Assembly: GCA_938004115.1 (NCBI GenBank)
Contig: CALKWS010000248.1
Coordinates: 1-21,526 of the forward strand
Source of the DNA: an uncultured Ruaniaceae bacterium
GTDB taxonomy: Bacteria > Actinomycetota > Actinomycetes > Actinomycetales > Beutenbergiaceae
Reading direction: 5' to 3'
Length of the DNA stretch: 21,526 nt
In this document: positions 7,380 through 15,321 of the stretch, one piece after another
How the letters are laid out: every line of letters begins with the position of its first letter
Numbering within the stretch: the first letter of the stretch is position 1
Program-made: the position numbers and the translations under genes
The notes under the pieces: generated by a model
The model's database searches: none
Told to the model about the DNA's origin: nothing
What the model saw: only the letters and a program-made list of their open reading frames with translations

Positions 7380-8132
7380 ATGAGTGAGACGATCTCCGTG
7401 GCAGTGATCGGCGCGGCCGGGCGCATGGGCGCAACCGTGTGCGAGGCCGTGGAGGAGGCGGACGGCCTGGACCTGGTGCACCGCCTGGACGCCGGGGACG
7501 ACCTGGGCCAGATCACCGCCGAGCACACCGATGTCGCCGTGGACTTCACGGTGCCCGACGCCACCGAGCAGAACGTGCACACCCTGATCGACCAGGGCGT
7601 GCACGTGGTGGTGGGCACCACCGGCTGGACCGAGGAATCGCTCGGCAGGGTACGCCGGCAACTGGAGTCCCGCCCGGACGTCGGCGTGCTGATCGCCCCG
7701 AACTTCGCACTCTCGGCAGTGCTGGCGATGCGCTTCGCCGCCCAGGCCGCGCGCTACTTCGAATCCGCCGAGGTGGTCGAGTTGCACCACCCGGACAAGG
7801 TCGACGCACCCTCGGGCACCGCTGTGCACACCGCGCAGCAGATCGCTGCCGCACGCGCCGAGGCCGGTCTGGCGCCGGCACCCGACGCCACCACCTCCAG
7901 CCTCCCGGGCGCCCGCGGTGCGGTGGTGGACGGCGTGCACGTGCACGCCGTGCGGCTGCGGGGCCTGGTGGCCCACGAGGAGATCCTCTTCGGCAACCCC
8001 GGGGAGCAACTGACCATCCGCACCGACTCCTTCGACCGGTCCTCCTTCATGCCCGGGGTGCTGCTCGGAATCCGGAACGTCGCAGCGCATCCCGGCCTGA
8101 CCGTGGGGCTGGACGGCTACCTCGACCTGTGA
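7380..8132 (+). CDS. dapB: 4-hydroxy-tetrahydrodipicolinate reductase
   Basis: 250 residues, the usual actinobacterial length. It reduces hydroxytetrahydrodipicolinate with NAD(P)H in the diaminopimelate/lysine pathway that feeds peptidoglycan. The N-terminal Rossmann motif is VAVIGAAGRMG (7-17). VVGTTGW and APNFALSAVL follow. The catalytic segment ELHHPDKVDAPSGTA carries H136 and K140. GARGAVVDGVHVHAVRLRG and the closing GLDGYLDL also match the family. ATG 7380 is preferred because a -10 box ends 7 nt before it; an in-frame GTG at 7371 overlaps that box. dapA, the preceding pathway step, is 10.8 kb downstream. An SdpI-like gene follows at 28 nt. Confidence 0.95.
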   Translation: MSETISVAVIGAAGRMGATVCEAVEEADGLDLVHRLDAGDDLGQITAEHTDVAVDFTVPDATEQNVHTLIDQGVHVVVGTTGWTEESLGRVRRQLESRPDVGVLIAPNFALSAVLAMRFAAQAARYFESAEVVELHHPDKVDAPSGTAVHTAQQIAAARAEAGLAPAPDATTSSLPGARGAVVDGVHVHAVRLRGLVAHEEILFGNPGEQLTIRTDSFDRSSFMPGVLLGIRNVAAHPGLTVGLDGYLDL

Positions 8133-8160
8133 GGCACCGACACCAGGAGGGTTCGTAGCG

Positions 8161-8544
8161 ATGAGTCCCGCGCCGTTCGTCGTGCTCGGCCTGCTCCCGG
8201 TGGCCCTCGCGGCGCAATTCGTGGCTGCGGCGGCACGCGGCGGCAACCTCGCCCGCAACCACTCCGTGGGTATCAAGACGCGTGCGACTCTCGTCTCGGA
8301 CCGAGCCTGGGAGGCCGGGCACCGTGCAGCGGTGCCGTGGCTACGCACCATGGCCGCCGTGATCTACGCAGCCTCGGCAGCGGTGCTGGCGCTCACCCTC
8401 GCCGCAGCAGGCGCGCCCGACGACGCCGTCGTCCTCGGGATCTTCCTCGGCGCGATCGCGATCATCGCTGTGCTGGCCGTACGGATCACCCGCGTGGCGA
8501 ACCGCGCAGCACGGGATGCGGCCGCGCAGTGGCCACCGCGCTGA
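8161..8544 (+). CDS. SdpI-family small membrane protein
   Basis: 127 residues with three likely membrane segments (about 5-25, 62-83, 88-108). Between the first two lies NHSVGIKTRATLVSDRAWEAGHR, close to the conserved motif of the SdpI/YhfL family (GI+T..TL.S..AW...HR). In Bacillus, SdpI protects cells from the SdpC toxin, but most family members have no known toxin, and none is encoded nearby. ATG 8161 has AGGAGG at 8145-8150, a rather long 10-nt spacing. It is 28 nt after dapB and may be co-transcribed with it. It converges on the citE-like gene, with only 34 nt between the ends and no strong terminator there. Confidence 0.75.
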   Translation: MSPAPFVVLGLLPVALAAQFVAAAARGGNLARNHSVGIKTRATLVSDRAWEAGHRAAVPWLRTMAAVIYAASAAVLALTLAAAGAPDDAVVLGIFLGAIAIIAVLAVRITRVANRAARDAAAQWPPR

Positions 8545-8578
8545 CCGGCTCCGCACGTGAGGTGTTCGGCACCCGAGG

Positions 8579-9517
8579 TCAGATGCGGCTGATCAATAGC
8601 CTGGCGTGGCGCAGGATGGGTTCGTCGACCATGGCGCCCTCGAACTGGAACACGCCGGTGCCGGCCTGGTCGGCCGCGGCGAGCACGCGGCGGGCCCAGG
8701 CGATCTCCTCGGCGGGAGGGGTGTAGGCCGCGCGGATCGCGGCCACCTGGTTGGGGTGGATGCAGGCGGTGGCGGTGAAGCCGCTCGCGGCGGCGTCCAG
8801 GGCCTCGGCGCGTTGGCCGGGGGAGTCGGTGATGTCGGTGTGGATGGCGTCGATCGCGGCCTTGTGGTGGGCGCGGGCGGCCAGCAGCACGGTGGAGCGG
8901 GCGTGTCGGGCCACGTCCCGGTAACGGCCGTCGGGGCCCCTGCTGGAGGTGCCGCCCAGGGAGGCGACCAGGTCCTCGGCGCCCCACATCAACCCCACCA
9001 CACCGGGGTGGGCGGCCAGGGCCTGGGCGGCCAGCACGCCGCGGGCGGTTTCGCACAGGGCGACGACGGAGACTGCCGGCAGGGCGGCGCGGACGGCGGA
9101 GACGTCGTCGGGGTGTTCGGCCTTGGGCAGCATGACGTAGCGCACGCCGGTGTGCTGCAGGGCGGCCAGGTCGGCGTCGAAGTCCGTTGAGCCGCGGGCG
9201 TTGAGGCGCACGATGGTGCGGGCCGGGTCCAGGTCGGCACCGGCGACCGCCGCCCGGGCGGTGTGTTTGGCCTCGGGGGCCACGGCGTCCTCCAGGTCGA
9301 GGATGACGGCGTCGGCGCGTTCGGCCGCCTTGGTGAACCGGTCCGGTCGGTCCCCGGGGCAGAACAGGATCGCCGGCCCCAGCGTGAAGGGATCCGGGGT
9401 GAACGGATCGTGGGTGGACCGATCCCGGGTGGAGGGATCCCGAGCGTAGGGGTCGGCGTCGCCGGTGTTGTCGCCGGTGTTGTCGCCGGTGTGCTGGTGG
9501 TGGCGCCCGCTGGTCAC
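8579..9517 (-). CDS. citE: CitE-type (HpcH/HpaI) CoA-ester lyase with repeat-rich N-terminal extension
   Basis: 312 residues. From residue 48 the protein is a CitE-like TIM-barrel lyase: LFCPGDRPDRFTKAAE, AVILDLEDAVAPEAK, RLNARGSTDFDAD, VMLPKAEHPDDV, ALCETARGVLAA, GAEDLVASLGG, ACIHPNQVAAI. Residues 1-47 are an added low-complexity tail made of GDNT and DPxTx repeats. Start GTG 9517 is well supported by AGGAGG (complement of 9522-9527) at 4 nt and by its GTGA overlap with the maoC stop, so the extension is probably translated. The mycobacterial homologue in the same gene context (Rv2498c) is a beta-hydroxyacyl-CoA lyase acting in leucine and itaconate breakdown; the same role is inferred here. 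Last gene of the operon. Confidence 0.88.
   Translation of the reverse strand: MTSGRHHQHTGDNTGDNTGDADPYARDPSTRDRSTHDPFTPDPFTLGPAILFCPGDRPDRFTKAAERADAVILDLEDAVAPEAKHTARAAVAGADLDPARTIVRLNARGSTDFDADLAALQHTGVRYVMLPKAEHPDDVSAVRAALPAVSVVALCETARGVLAAQALAAHPGVVGLMWGAEDLVASLGGTSSRGPDGRYRDVARHARSTVLLAARAHHKAAIDAIHTDITDSPGQRAEALDAAASGFTATACIHPNQVAAIRAAYTPPAEEIAWARRVLAAADQAGTGVFQFEGAMVDEPILRHARLLISRI
9380..9454 (-). repeat. 15-bp in-frame minisatellite in citE (five units)
   Basis: Five imperfect 15-bp units (9380-9394, 9395-9409, 9410-9424, 9425-9439, 9440-9454) encode DPYAR, DPSTR, DRSTH, DPFTP and DPFTL. They leave the reading frame intact and lie before the catalytic domain. Confidence 0.85.
9455..9490 (-). 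repeat. 12-bp in-frame tandem repeat in citE (three units)
   Basis: On the coding strand, ACCGGCGACAAC occurs twice exactly and a third time as ACCGGCGACGCC (9455-9466, 9467-9478, 9479-9490), encoding TGDN-TGDN-TGDA. It adjoins the 15-bp array, giving 111 bp of continuous in-frame repeats. Confidence 0.85.
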
Positions 9518-10005
9518 GGTGCCTCCTGGTACATCAGCGCGGTGCGCACGGCGCGGGCCACGATCTCGCCGTGCTGGTTGCGGCCGGTGTGGGCGAAGGT
9601 GACGATCGCCTGGCCGGGGCGGGACCTGGAGGGGCGGATGGCGGTGACCTGGGTCTCGGAGTACAGGGTGTCGCCGTGGAACAGCGGGTGGGGGAAGGTC
9701 ACCTCGGTGAAGCCGAGGTTGGCCACGAGGGTGCCCTGGGTCAGGTGGGAGACCGAGGCGCCGATGAGGGTGGCCAGGGTGAACATCGAGTTGACCAGCC
9801 GCTGGCCGAACTCGGTGTTCGCGCTGAAGGCCGCGTCCAGGTGCAACGCCTGGGGATTCATCGTCATGGTGGAGAACAGCGTGTTGTCCGCCTCGGTCAC
9901 CGTGCGTCCGGGGCGGTGCTCGTACACCGCCCCCACCTGCAACTCCCCGGCGTACAGGCCCCGCTGGGTGATCCGGGGCGGTGGGCCGGCTGGCTGGTCA
10001 GTCAT
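9514..10005 (-). CDS. MaoC-family (hot-dog fold) acyl-CoA hydratase/dehydratase
   Basis: 163 residues. The segment TEADNTLFSTMTMN (37-50) followed by PQALHLDAAFSA is typical of the MaoC subgroup with mesaconyl- and itaconyl-CoA hydratases. D40 and H55 are the likely catalytic pair, a reading based on the family. RLVNSMFTLATLIG and ANLGFTEVTFPHPLFHGDTL also fit. It probably hydrates an enoyl-CoA whose product is the substrate of the CitE-type lyase. ATG 10005 has GGAGG at 6 nt and overlaps the end of accA1 by 8 nt. The frame is open to 10266, but that part is the shadow of the accA1 tail. The stop overlaps the citE GTG. Confidence 0.88.
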   Translation of the reverse strand: MTDQPAGPPPRITQRGLYAGELQVGAVYEHRPGRTVTEADNTLFSTMTMNPQALHLDAAFSANTEFGQRLVNSMFTLATLIGASVSHLTQGTLVANLGFTEVTFPHPLFHGDTLYSETQVTAIRPSRSRPGQAIVTFAHTGRNQHGEIVARAVRTALMYQEAP

Positions 10006-12172
10006 GATGTGCCTCCACTGCCCCACTGCCTGCGCGGCTCGGGGTCGCTGTGCCGTCTGCGCGTGCTGGCGTTGCTCGTGCTTGTGTCGTCGGTGCTGGT
10101 GCCGCATCGGTGCCCAGCGGTTCCGACGTGTCGGTGTCCGGCCCGGGGGCGCCGGTGTCCGGCCCGGCGGCCTCGGCGGCCGGTTCGGGATCCGGGGTGT
10201 CGGTGTCCGCGGTGTCGCCGGGTTCGACCAGCGCCAGTTGCTGCCCGCGTGCCACGGTCTGGCCAATCTGCACGTGCACGCGCACGGTGCCGGCGGCCGG
10301 GGCGCGCAGCAGGTGTTCCATCTTCATCGCTTCCACGGCCACCACCGGGGCGCCGGGCTGCACGTGGCTGCCGTCGGGCGCCAGGACGGCCACCACGGTG
10401 CCGGGCATGGGGGAGTCCAGGGTGGGCGCTGCCCCGGCGGTGTGGGCAGCGTGCCTCGGTGCGTACCGGTGCAGGACCTGGTCGCCGCGGCCGTGGTTGA
10501 TCCACACGTCCTGGCCGTCGGTGTGCCACCACAGCGGGCGGCGCTGGCCCTGCACCAGCACGGCGTCGTCGGCGAGTGCCACCGGGATGCGCGTGCCGTC
10601 CACCTCGGCGACGGCGTCGGCGGGTGTGCCGGTCAGGGACACCGTGACCACGTGGTCGTCCGGGGCGGCGCCATCGGCGGTGGTGAAGCGGACCACGAAC
10701 GGGGCCTGGCCGCCCAGTCGCCATCCGGAGGGGGTGTGCCACAGGCTGCCGCGGGCCCGCCGGTGCCACTGCTCCCACTGCACCAGCCCCGCGATGGCGT
10801 AGTCGGCCGCGGTGGGCCGGTGGTCGACCAGGTCCGGGGCGTGGCGTTCGATGAGGCCGGTGTCCACCTCCCCGGCGCGCACGTGCTCCTGGGCCAGCAG
10901 GGCCCGCAGGAAGGCGATGTTGGTGCCCACGCCCAGGATGCTGGTGCGTTCCAGGGCCCGGTCCAGCAGGCCCAGCGCGGCGGTGCGCGTGGGGCCGTGG
11001 GCCACCACCTTGGCGATCATCGGGTCGTAGGCGCTCCCGATGCGCATGCCCGGGACCACCGCGTGGTCCACCCGCACACCCGGCTGCCGGGCGGGAAGGT
11101 GGGCCTGCAGCACCTGCCCGCCGGTGGGCAGGAACCCGGCGGCGGGGTCCTCGGCGTATACCCGTGCCTCCACTGCGTGACCGCTCAGGTGCACCTGCTG
11201 TTGGGTCAGCCGTAGCGGCGCCCCGGCGGCGATATGGATCTGCTCGGCCACCAGGTCCACCCCGGTGACCATCTCGGTGACCGGGTGTTCCACCTGCAGT
11301 CGGGTGTTCATCTCCATGAAGTAGGGCTCATCGGGCCGGTCGGCGGAGACGATGAACTCCACCGTGCCGGCCCCCACGTACCCCACGGCACGGGCGGTCT
11401 GGATCGCCGCCTGCCCGTAGGCCTCTCGCTGCGCCGGGGTCAGCAGCGGGGAGGGGGCCTCCTCCACCACCTTCTGGTGCCGGCGCTGCAGGGAGCACTC
11501 CCGCTCACCCAGATGGATGACGCCGCCGTGGGCGTCGGCCAGGATCTGCACCTCGATGTGCCGGGGGGAGGCCACGAAACGCTCCAGGAACAAGGTGTCG
11601 TCGCCGAAGGCCCCGGCGGCCTCGCGCCGCGCCCGGGCCAGCGCCGCGGGCAGTTGCCCGGGCTCATCCACCCGGTGCATGCCCTTACCCCCGCCTCCGG
11701 CCGCGGGTTTGATCAGCACCGGGAAGCCCACCTGCTGCGCCCCGGCGATCAGCGCGGCATCGTCCAGGCCGGCCTCGGCGATCCCGGGCACGGTGGCCAC
11801 ACCCCGGGCGGTGACCGCGGCGCGGGCGGCGATCTTGTCACCCATCGTCTCGATCGCCCCGGCCGGCGGGCCGATGAACGTGATCCCTCCCACCGCGCAC
11901 CGCCGGGCGAAGTCGGCGTTCTCCGCCAGGAACCCGTACCCCGGATGGATCGCCTGCGCCCCGGTGCTGATCGCGGCCGCAACGATCTGCTCCCCGTCCA
12001 GGTAACTGCCGATCCGCACCGCCCGCCCGGCGGCCCTCACGTGCGCCGCATCGGCGTCCTCGTCGGTGAACACCGCCACCGCGCCGATGCCCATCTCCTC
12101 CAGGGTGGCCATGACCCGCACGGCGATCTCACCGCGGTTGGCCACCAGCACCACGTCGAACGTTTCGCTCAC
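9998..12172 (-). CDS. accA1: Acyl-CoA (probably 3-methylcrotonyl-CoA) carboxylase alpha subunit
   Basis: 724 residues. Biotin carboxylase domain (about 5-450): VVLVANRGEIAVRV, GYGFLAENADFA, the ATP-grasp loop KPAAGGGGKGMH, HIEVQILAD, and FMEMNTRLQVEHPVTE. A BT-type linker domain follows, then the biotinyl domain (about 580-652) with VEAMKMEH; K617 is the biotin site. The enzyme carboxylates biotin for transfer by AccD1. Residues 653-724 form an unusual low-complexity Pro/Asp/Thr/Ala-rich tail; the family normally ends at the biotinyl domain. GTG 12172 follows a GAGGGG that overlaps the accD1 stop; GTG 12175 is an alternative. The pairing with bkd, maoC and citE suggests leucine catabolism, though propionyl-CoA cannot be excluded. 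Confidence 0.9.
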   Translation of the reverse strand: MSETFDVVLVANRGEIAVRVMATLEEMGIGAVAVFTDEDADAAHVRAAGRAVRIGSYLDGEQIVAAAISTGAQAIHPGYGFLAENADFARRCAVGGITFIGPPAGAIETMGDKIAARAAVTARGVATVPGIAEAGLDDAALIAGAQQVGFPVLIKPAAGGGGKGMHRVDEPGQLPAALARARREAAGAFGDDTLFLERFVASPRHIEVQILADAHGGVIHLGERECSLQRRHQKVVEEAPSPLLTPAQREAYGQAAIQTARAVGYVGAGTVEFIVSADRPDEPYFMEMNTRLQVEHPVTEMVTGVDLVAEQIHIAAGAPLRLTQQQVHLSGHAVEARVYAEDPAAGFLPTGGQVLQAHLPARQPGVRVDHAVVPGMRIGSAYDPMIAKVVAHGPTRTAALGLLDRALERTSILGVGTNIAFLRALLAQEHVRAGEVDTGLIERHAPDLVDHRPTAADYAIAGLVQWEQWHRRARGSLWHTPSGWRLGGQAPFVVRFTTADGAAPDDHVVTVSLTGTPADAVAEVDGTRIPVALADDAVLVQGQRRPLWWHTDGQDVWINHGRGDQVLHRYAPRHAAHTAGAAPTLDSPMPGTVVAVLAPDGSHVQPGAPVVAVEAMKMEHLLRAPAAGTVRVHVQIGQTVARGQQLALVEPGDTADTDTPDPEPAAEAAGPDTGAPGPDTDTSEPLGTDAAPAPTTQARATPARADGTATPSRAGSGAVEAHHD

Positions 12173-12180
12173 CACACCCC

Positions 12181-13779
12181 TCACATCCGGAACACGCCGA
12201 AGCGCGGTTCGTCCAGCGGGGTACGGCTGACCACATCCAGCGCCAGGGCCAGCACCGTGCGGGTCTGGGCCGGTTCGATCACCCCGTCGTCCCACAACCG
12301 GGCGGTGGCGTAGTACGGGTTGCCCTGCTGCTCGTACTGGGCCTCGATCGGCGCCCGGAACGCCGCCGCCTCCTCCTCTGTCCAGGTGCCCCCGGCGGCC
12401 TCGATCTGGTCCCGTTTCACCGTGGCCAGCACCGAGGCGGCCTGCGCCCCGCCCATCACCGACACCCGCGCGTTGGGCCACAACCACAGGAACCTGGGGT
12501 CATAGGCCCGCCCGCACATCGAGTAGGTCCCCGCACCGAAGGAACCGCCGATCACCACCGTCAACTTCGGCACCCGGGCGCAGGAGACCGCGGTGACCAT
12601 CTTCGCCCCGTGCTTGGCGATCCCGCCCCGTTCGTATTCCGCGCCCACCATGAACCCGGAGATGTTCTGCAGGAACACCAACGGGATCCCGCGCTGGTCG
12701 CACACCTGGATGAAGTGGGCGCCCTTCAGCGCCGACTCACTGAACAGGATCCCGTTATTGGCCACGATCCCCACCTGGTGGCCATCGATCCGGGCGAACC
12801 CGGTCACCAGCGTGGACCCGTAGGAGGGTTTGAACTCGGCGAACTCACTGCCGTCCACCAGGTGGGCGATCACCTCCCGCACGTCATAGGGCGTGGTCAG
12901 GTCCGCCGGTACCACCCCGTCGATCGACTGCGGGTCCACCACGGGCTCGCGCGCCGCCACCCGCTCCCACACCGGCTCGGGCCGCGGCAGCGTGGCCACG
13001 ATGTCACGCACGATCGCCAGCGCGTGCTCATCATCCTGCGCCAGGTGGTCCGCCACCCCGGAGACCTCGGTGTGCAACCGCCCGCCGCCCAGCTCCTCGG
13101 CACTGACCTGCTCCCCGGTGGCCGCCTTCACCAACGGCGGCCCGCCCAGGAAGATCGTGCCCTGCCCGTCCACGATCACCGTCTGATCGCTCATCGCCGG
13201 CACATAGGCCCCACCGGCGGTCGAGGAGCCCAGCACCGCCGCGATCTGCCCGATCCCCGCCGCGCTCATCCGCGCCTGGTTGAAGAAGATCCGCCCGAAG
13301 TGCTCCCGGTCCGGGAACACCTCATCCTGCATCGGCAGGTACGCACCACCCGAATCCACCAGATACACACAGGGAAGGCGGTTCTGTAAGGCGATCTGCT
13401 GAGCCCGCAGATGCTTCTTCACCGTCATCGGGAAATACGTGCCGCCCTTGACGGTCGCATCATTGGCCACCACCATCACCTGCCGGCCCGCGACCATCCC
13501 GATCCCGGTGATGATCCCCGCCGCCGGCGCCTGCCCCTCATACATCCCATGGGCCGCCAACGGGGACAGCTCCAGGAACGGGCTGCCCGGATCCAGCAGC
13601 CGCTCGATCCGCTCCCGCGGCAGCAGCTTGCCCCGCTCCACGTGCCGCCGCCGGGCCCGCTCCGACCCGCCCTGGGCGGCCCGGGCCATATGCTCGCGCA
13701 ACTCGGCCACCAAGGCCCCCATCGCCCGGGCACGCTCGCCCGCCACGTGCGGCTCCACCGCCGTGCTCAGTACATCCAC
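12181..13779 (-). CDS. accD1: Acyl-CoA (probably 3-methylcrotonyl-CoA) carboxylase beta subunit
   Basis: 532 residues, standard for the methylcrotonyl-CoA carboxylase beta subunit. It moves the carboxyl group from biotin to the acyl-CoA. N-terminal carboxyltransferase half (about 40-280): RGKLLPRERIERLLDPGSPF, VANDATVKGGTYFPMTVKK, YLVDSGGAYLPMQDEVFPD. C-terminal half (about 290-520): GILFSESALKGAHFIQ, FLQNISGFMVG, IGGSFGAGTYSMCGRAYDPR, WPNARVSVMGGAQAA. These motifs resemble methylcrotonyl- more than propionyl-CoA carboxylase. Start GTG 13779 lies 3 nt after the bkdC stop and yields the usual N-terminus. The gap to accA1 is 8 nt, so the two subunits are made together. Confidence 0.93.
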   Translation of the reverse strand: MDVLSTAVEPHVAGERARAMGALVAELREHMARAAQGGSERARRRHVERGKLLPRERIERLLDPGSPFLELSPLAAHGMYEGQAPAAGIITGIGMVAGRQVMVVANDATVKGGTYFPMTVKKHLRAQQIALQNRLPCVYLVDSGGAYLPMQDEVFPDREHFGRIFFNQARMSAAGIGQIAAVLGSSTAGGAYVPAMSDQTVIVDGQGTIFLGGPPLVKAATGEQVSAEELGGGRLHTEVSGVADHLAQDDEHALAIVRDIVATLPRPEPVWERVAAREPVVDPQSIDGVVPADLTTPYDVREVIAHLVDGSEFAEFKPSYGSTLVTGFARIDGHQVGIVANNGILFSESALKGAHFIQVCDQRGIPLVFLQNISGFMVGAEYERGGIAKHGAKMVTAVSCARVPKLTVVIGGSFGAGTYSMCGRAYDPRFLWLWPNARVSVMGGAQAASVLATVKRDQIEAAGGTWTEEEAAAFRAPIEAQYEQQGNPYYATARLWDDGVIEPAQTRTVLALALDVVSRTPLDEPRFGVFRM

Positions 13780-13782
13780 CGC

Positions 13783-15321
13783 CTACCTCATCAACGCCGT
13801 CGCCGGGTCGGACAGTACCGCGGTGACGTCGGAGAGGAACGTCGATGCCTCCGCACCGTCCAGCACCCGGTGGTCGAAGGATACGGTAAGGGTGACTACG
13901 TCCCGCAGCGCCACGGCGCCCTCGAACTCCCAGGGCCGGCGGCGGATCGAGCCCACCGCCACGATCACGCTCTCCCCGGGGTTGAGGATCGGCACGCCGC
14001 TGTCCACGTCGAAGACGCCCACGTTCGTGACCGTCAGGGTGGAGGAGGTCAGTTCCGGTAGCGTCAACGACCCCTCCCGGGCGCGGGCGGCCTGTGCGGC
14101 TATCCGTTCGGTGAGTTCACCGGCGGTGAGCCTGTCCGCCTCGTCCACCCCGGCCACCACCAGTCCGCGGTCGGTGGCCACGGCGATCCCCAGGTTGATG
14201 TGATCGAACACCTCGATCTGACCCGCATCGGCGTCGAAGTGGGAGTTCGCCGTCGGGGTGTGCCGGACCGCGAGCACGATGGCCCGGCACACCAGGGAGA
14301 GGAACGACGGCGCACGCTCCCGGTCCTGCTCGCGCGCCCGGCGCAGCAGGTCCAGGGTGGCGGTGACGTCGATCGTGGACTGCACGGCGGCATGCGGGGC
14401 GGTGAACGCCGACTCGCGCATCGCCTGGGCGGTGTGCTTGCGCAGCCCGGTCACCGGGATCAGCCGGGCCCGGCCGTTGGTCTTCTCCGTCTCCCGCTGG
14501 GTGCCCTCCGGTGCACTTTCCGGGCGCGCGTGAGCAGCGGTGGCCGTGGAGGTGGCGGTGTCCGCTTCCGCGCGGCCGTCCATGGCCGCCTGGACGTCGG
14601 TGCGCAGGATCAGCCCGTCCGGGCCGGACCCCCGGACGTGGCGCAGGTCCACCCCGGCCTGCCGCGCCAGCGCCCGCACCGGGGGCATCGCCCGCGGTGT
14701 GGTCGCCGGCGCGGCGGCACCTGCCCCATCCCCGTCCTGTGACTCCCCGCGGCGATAGGGGAGTACCTCGAACCGGCGCGCCCGGCGCGTGGGACGTGCC
14801 GAGCCGGTGACCTTGGGCCCGTAGCCCACCAGCACCGACTGGCGTTCGTCGGCCGAGCCGCTCCGGGCCGGCTCCGCCTCCTGCCGGGCCGGTTCCGCCC
14901 CGCCCGGCGCGCCCGCGGCACCCGGGTCGCCGTGTGCGCTCGCTGCTTCTGCGACGCCGGAGGAGGCCGGATCCACGATGCCGTTGCTCGTGGTGCCGCC
15001 GGCACCCGGGTGCGTACCGCCGTCGTCCGCCGGCGCCGCACCCTCGCCGCCGCCGTCGTCGTCACCTGTACCGTCGCCGTCGGCCGCCACCTCGAACTCG
15101 ATCAGCGGCGCACCCACCTGCACGGTGTCACCGGGCTCGGCGTGCAACGCAGCGATCCGTCCGGCGTGCGGGCTGGGCAGTTCCACCACGGCCTTGGCGG
15201 TCTCCACCTCGGCGAGGATCTGGTTCAGTTCCACCTCCTCGCCCACGGCGACGCGCCACGCGACGATGTCGGACTCGGTCAGGCCCTCGCCCAGGTCGGG
15301 CAGCGCGAATGTGACTCTCAT
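13783..15321 (-). CDS. bkdC: Branched-chain 2-oxoacid dehydrogenase E2 (lipoyl acyltransferase)
   Basis: 512 residues. The lipoyl domain (1-80) begins FALPDLGEGLTESDIV and has lipoylation site K43 in EVETAKAVVEL. A Gly/Asp/Ala-rich linker (about 80-205) follows, then a peripheral subunit-binding domain (about 205-250, MPPVRALARQAGVDLRHV). The catalytic domain (about 285-512) ends with SFDHRVLDGAEA, active-site H484 and D488. It passes the acyl group from E1 to CoA, giving isovaleryl-, isobutyryl- or 2-methylbutyryl-CoA. No E3 gene is nearby, so a shared lipoamide dehydrogenase is expected. ATG 15321 overlaps the bkdB stop as ATGA and has GGAGG at 7 nt. Confidence 0.93.
   Translation of the reverse strand: MRVTFALPDLGEGLTESDIVAWRVAVGEEVELNQILAEVETAKAVVELPSPHAGRIAALHAEPGDTVQVGAPLIEFEVAADGDGTGDDDGGGEGAAPADDGGTHPGAGGTTSNGIVDPASSGVAEAASAHGDPGAAGAPGGAEPARQEAEPARSGSADERQSVLVGYGPKVTGSARPTRRARRFEVLPYRRGESQDGDGAGAAAPATTPRAMPPVRALARQAGVDLRHVRGSGPDGLILRTDVQAAMDGRAEADTATSTATAAHARPESAPEGTQRETEKTNGRARLIPVTGLRKHTAQAMRESAFTAPHAAVQSTIDVTATLDLLRRAREQDRERAPSFLSLVCRAIVLAVRHTPTANSHFDADAGQIEVFDHINLGIAVATDRGLVVAGVDEADRLTAGELTERIAAQAARAREGSLTLPELTSSTLTVTNVGVFDVDSGVPILNPGESVIVAVGSIRRRPWEFEGAVALRDVVTLTVSFDHRVLDGAEASTFLSDVTAVLSDPATALMR

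Noticed and set aside
8545..8578. Bidirectional terminator between the SdpI-like gene and citE
   Set aside because: Only a 4-bp GGTG/CACC stem (8561-8573) is present, too weak to call.
9380..9490. CRISPR-like array
   Set aside because: The units are 12 and 15 bp, directly adjoining with no spacers, and in frame inside a gene, so this is a coding minisatellite.
10006..10266. N-terminal extension of the MaoC protein
   Set aside because: The extra residues are Arg/Pro-rich and overlap the accA1 tail. ATG 10005 has a good ribosome binding site and the family N-terminus.
9263..11215. 650-codon open frame on the + strand
   Set aside because: Shadow of citE, maoC and accA1 on the other strand; composition is typical of a reversed GC-rich frame.
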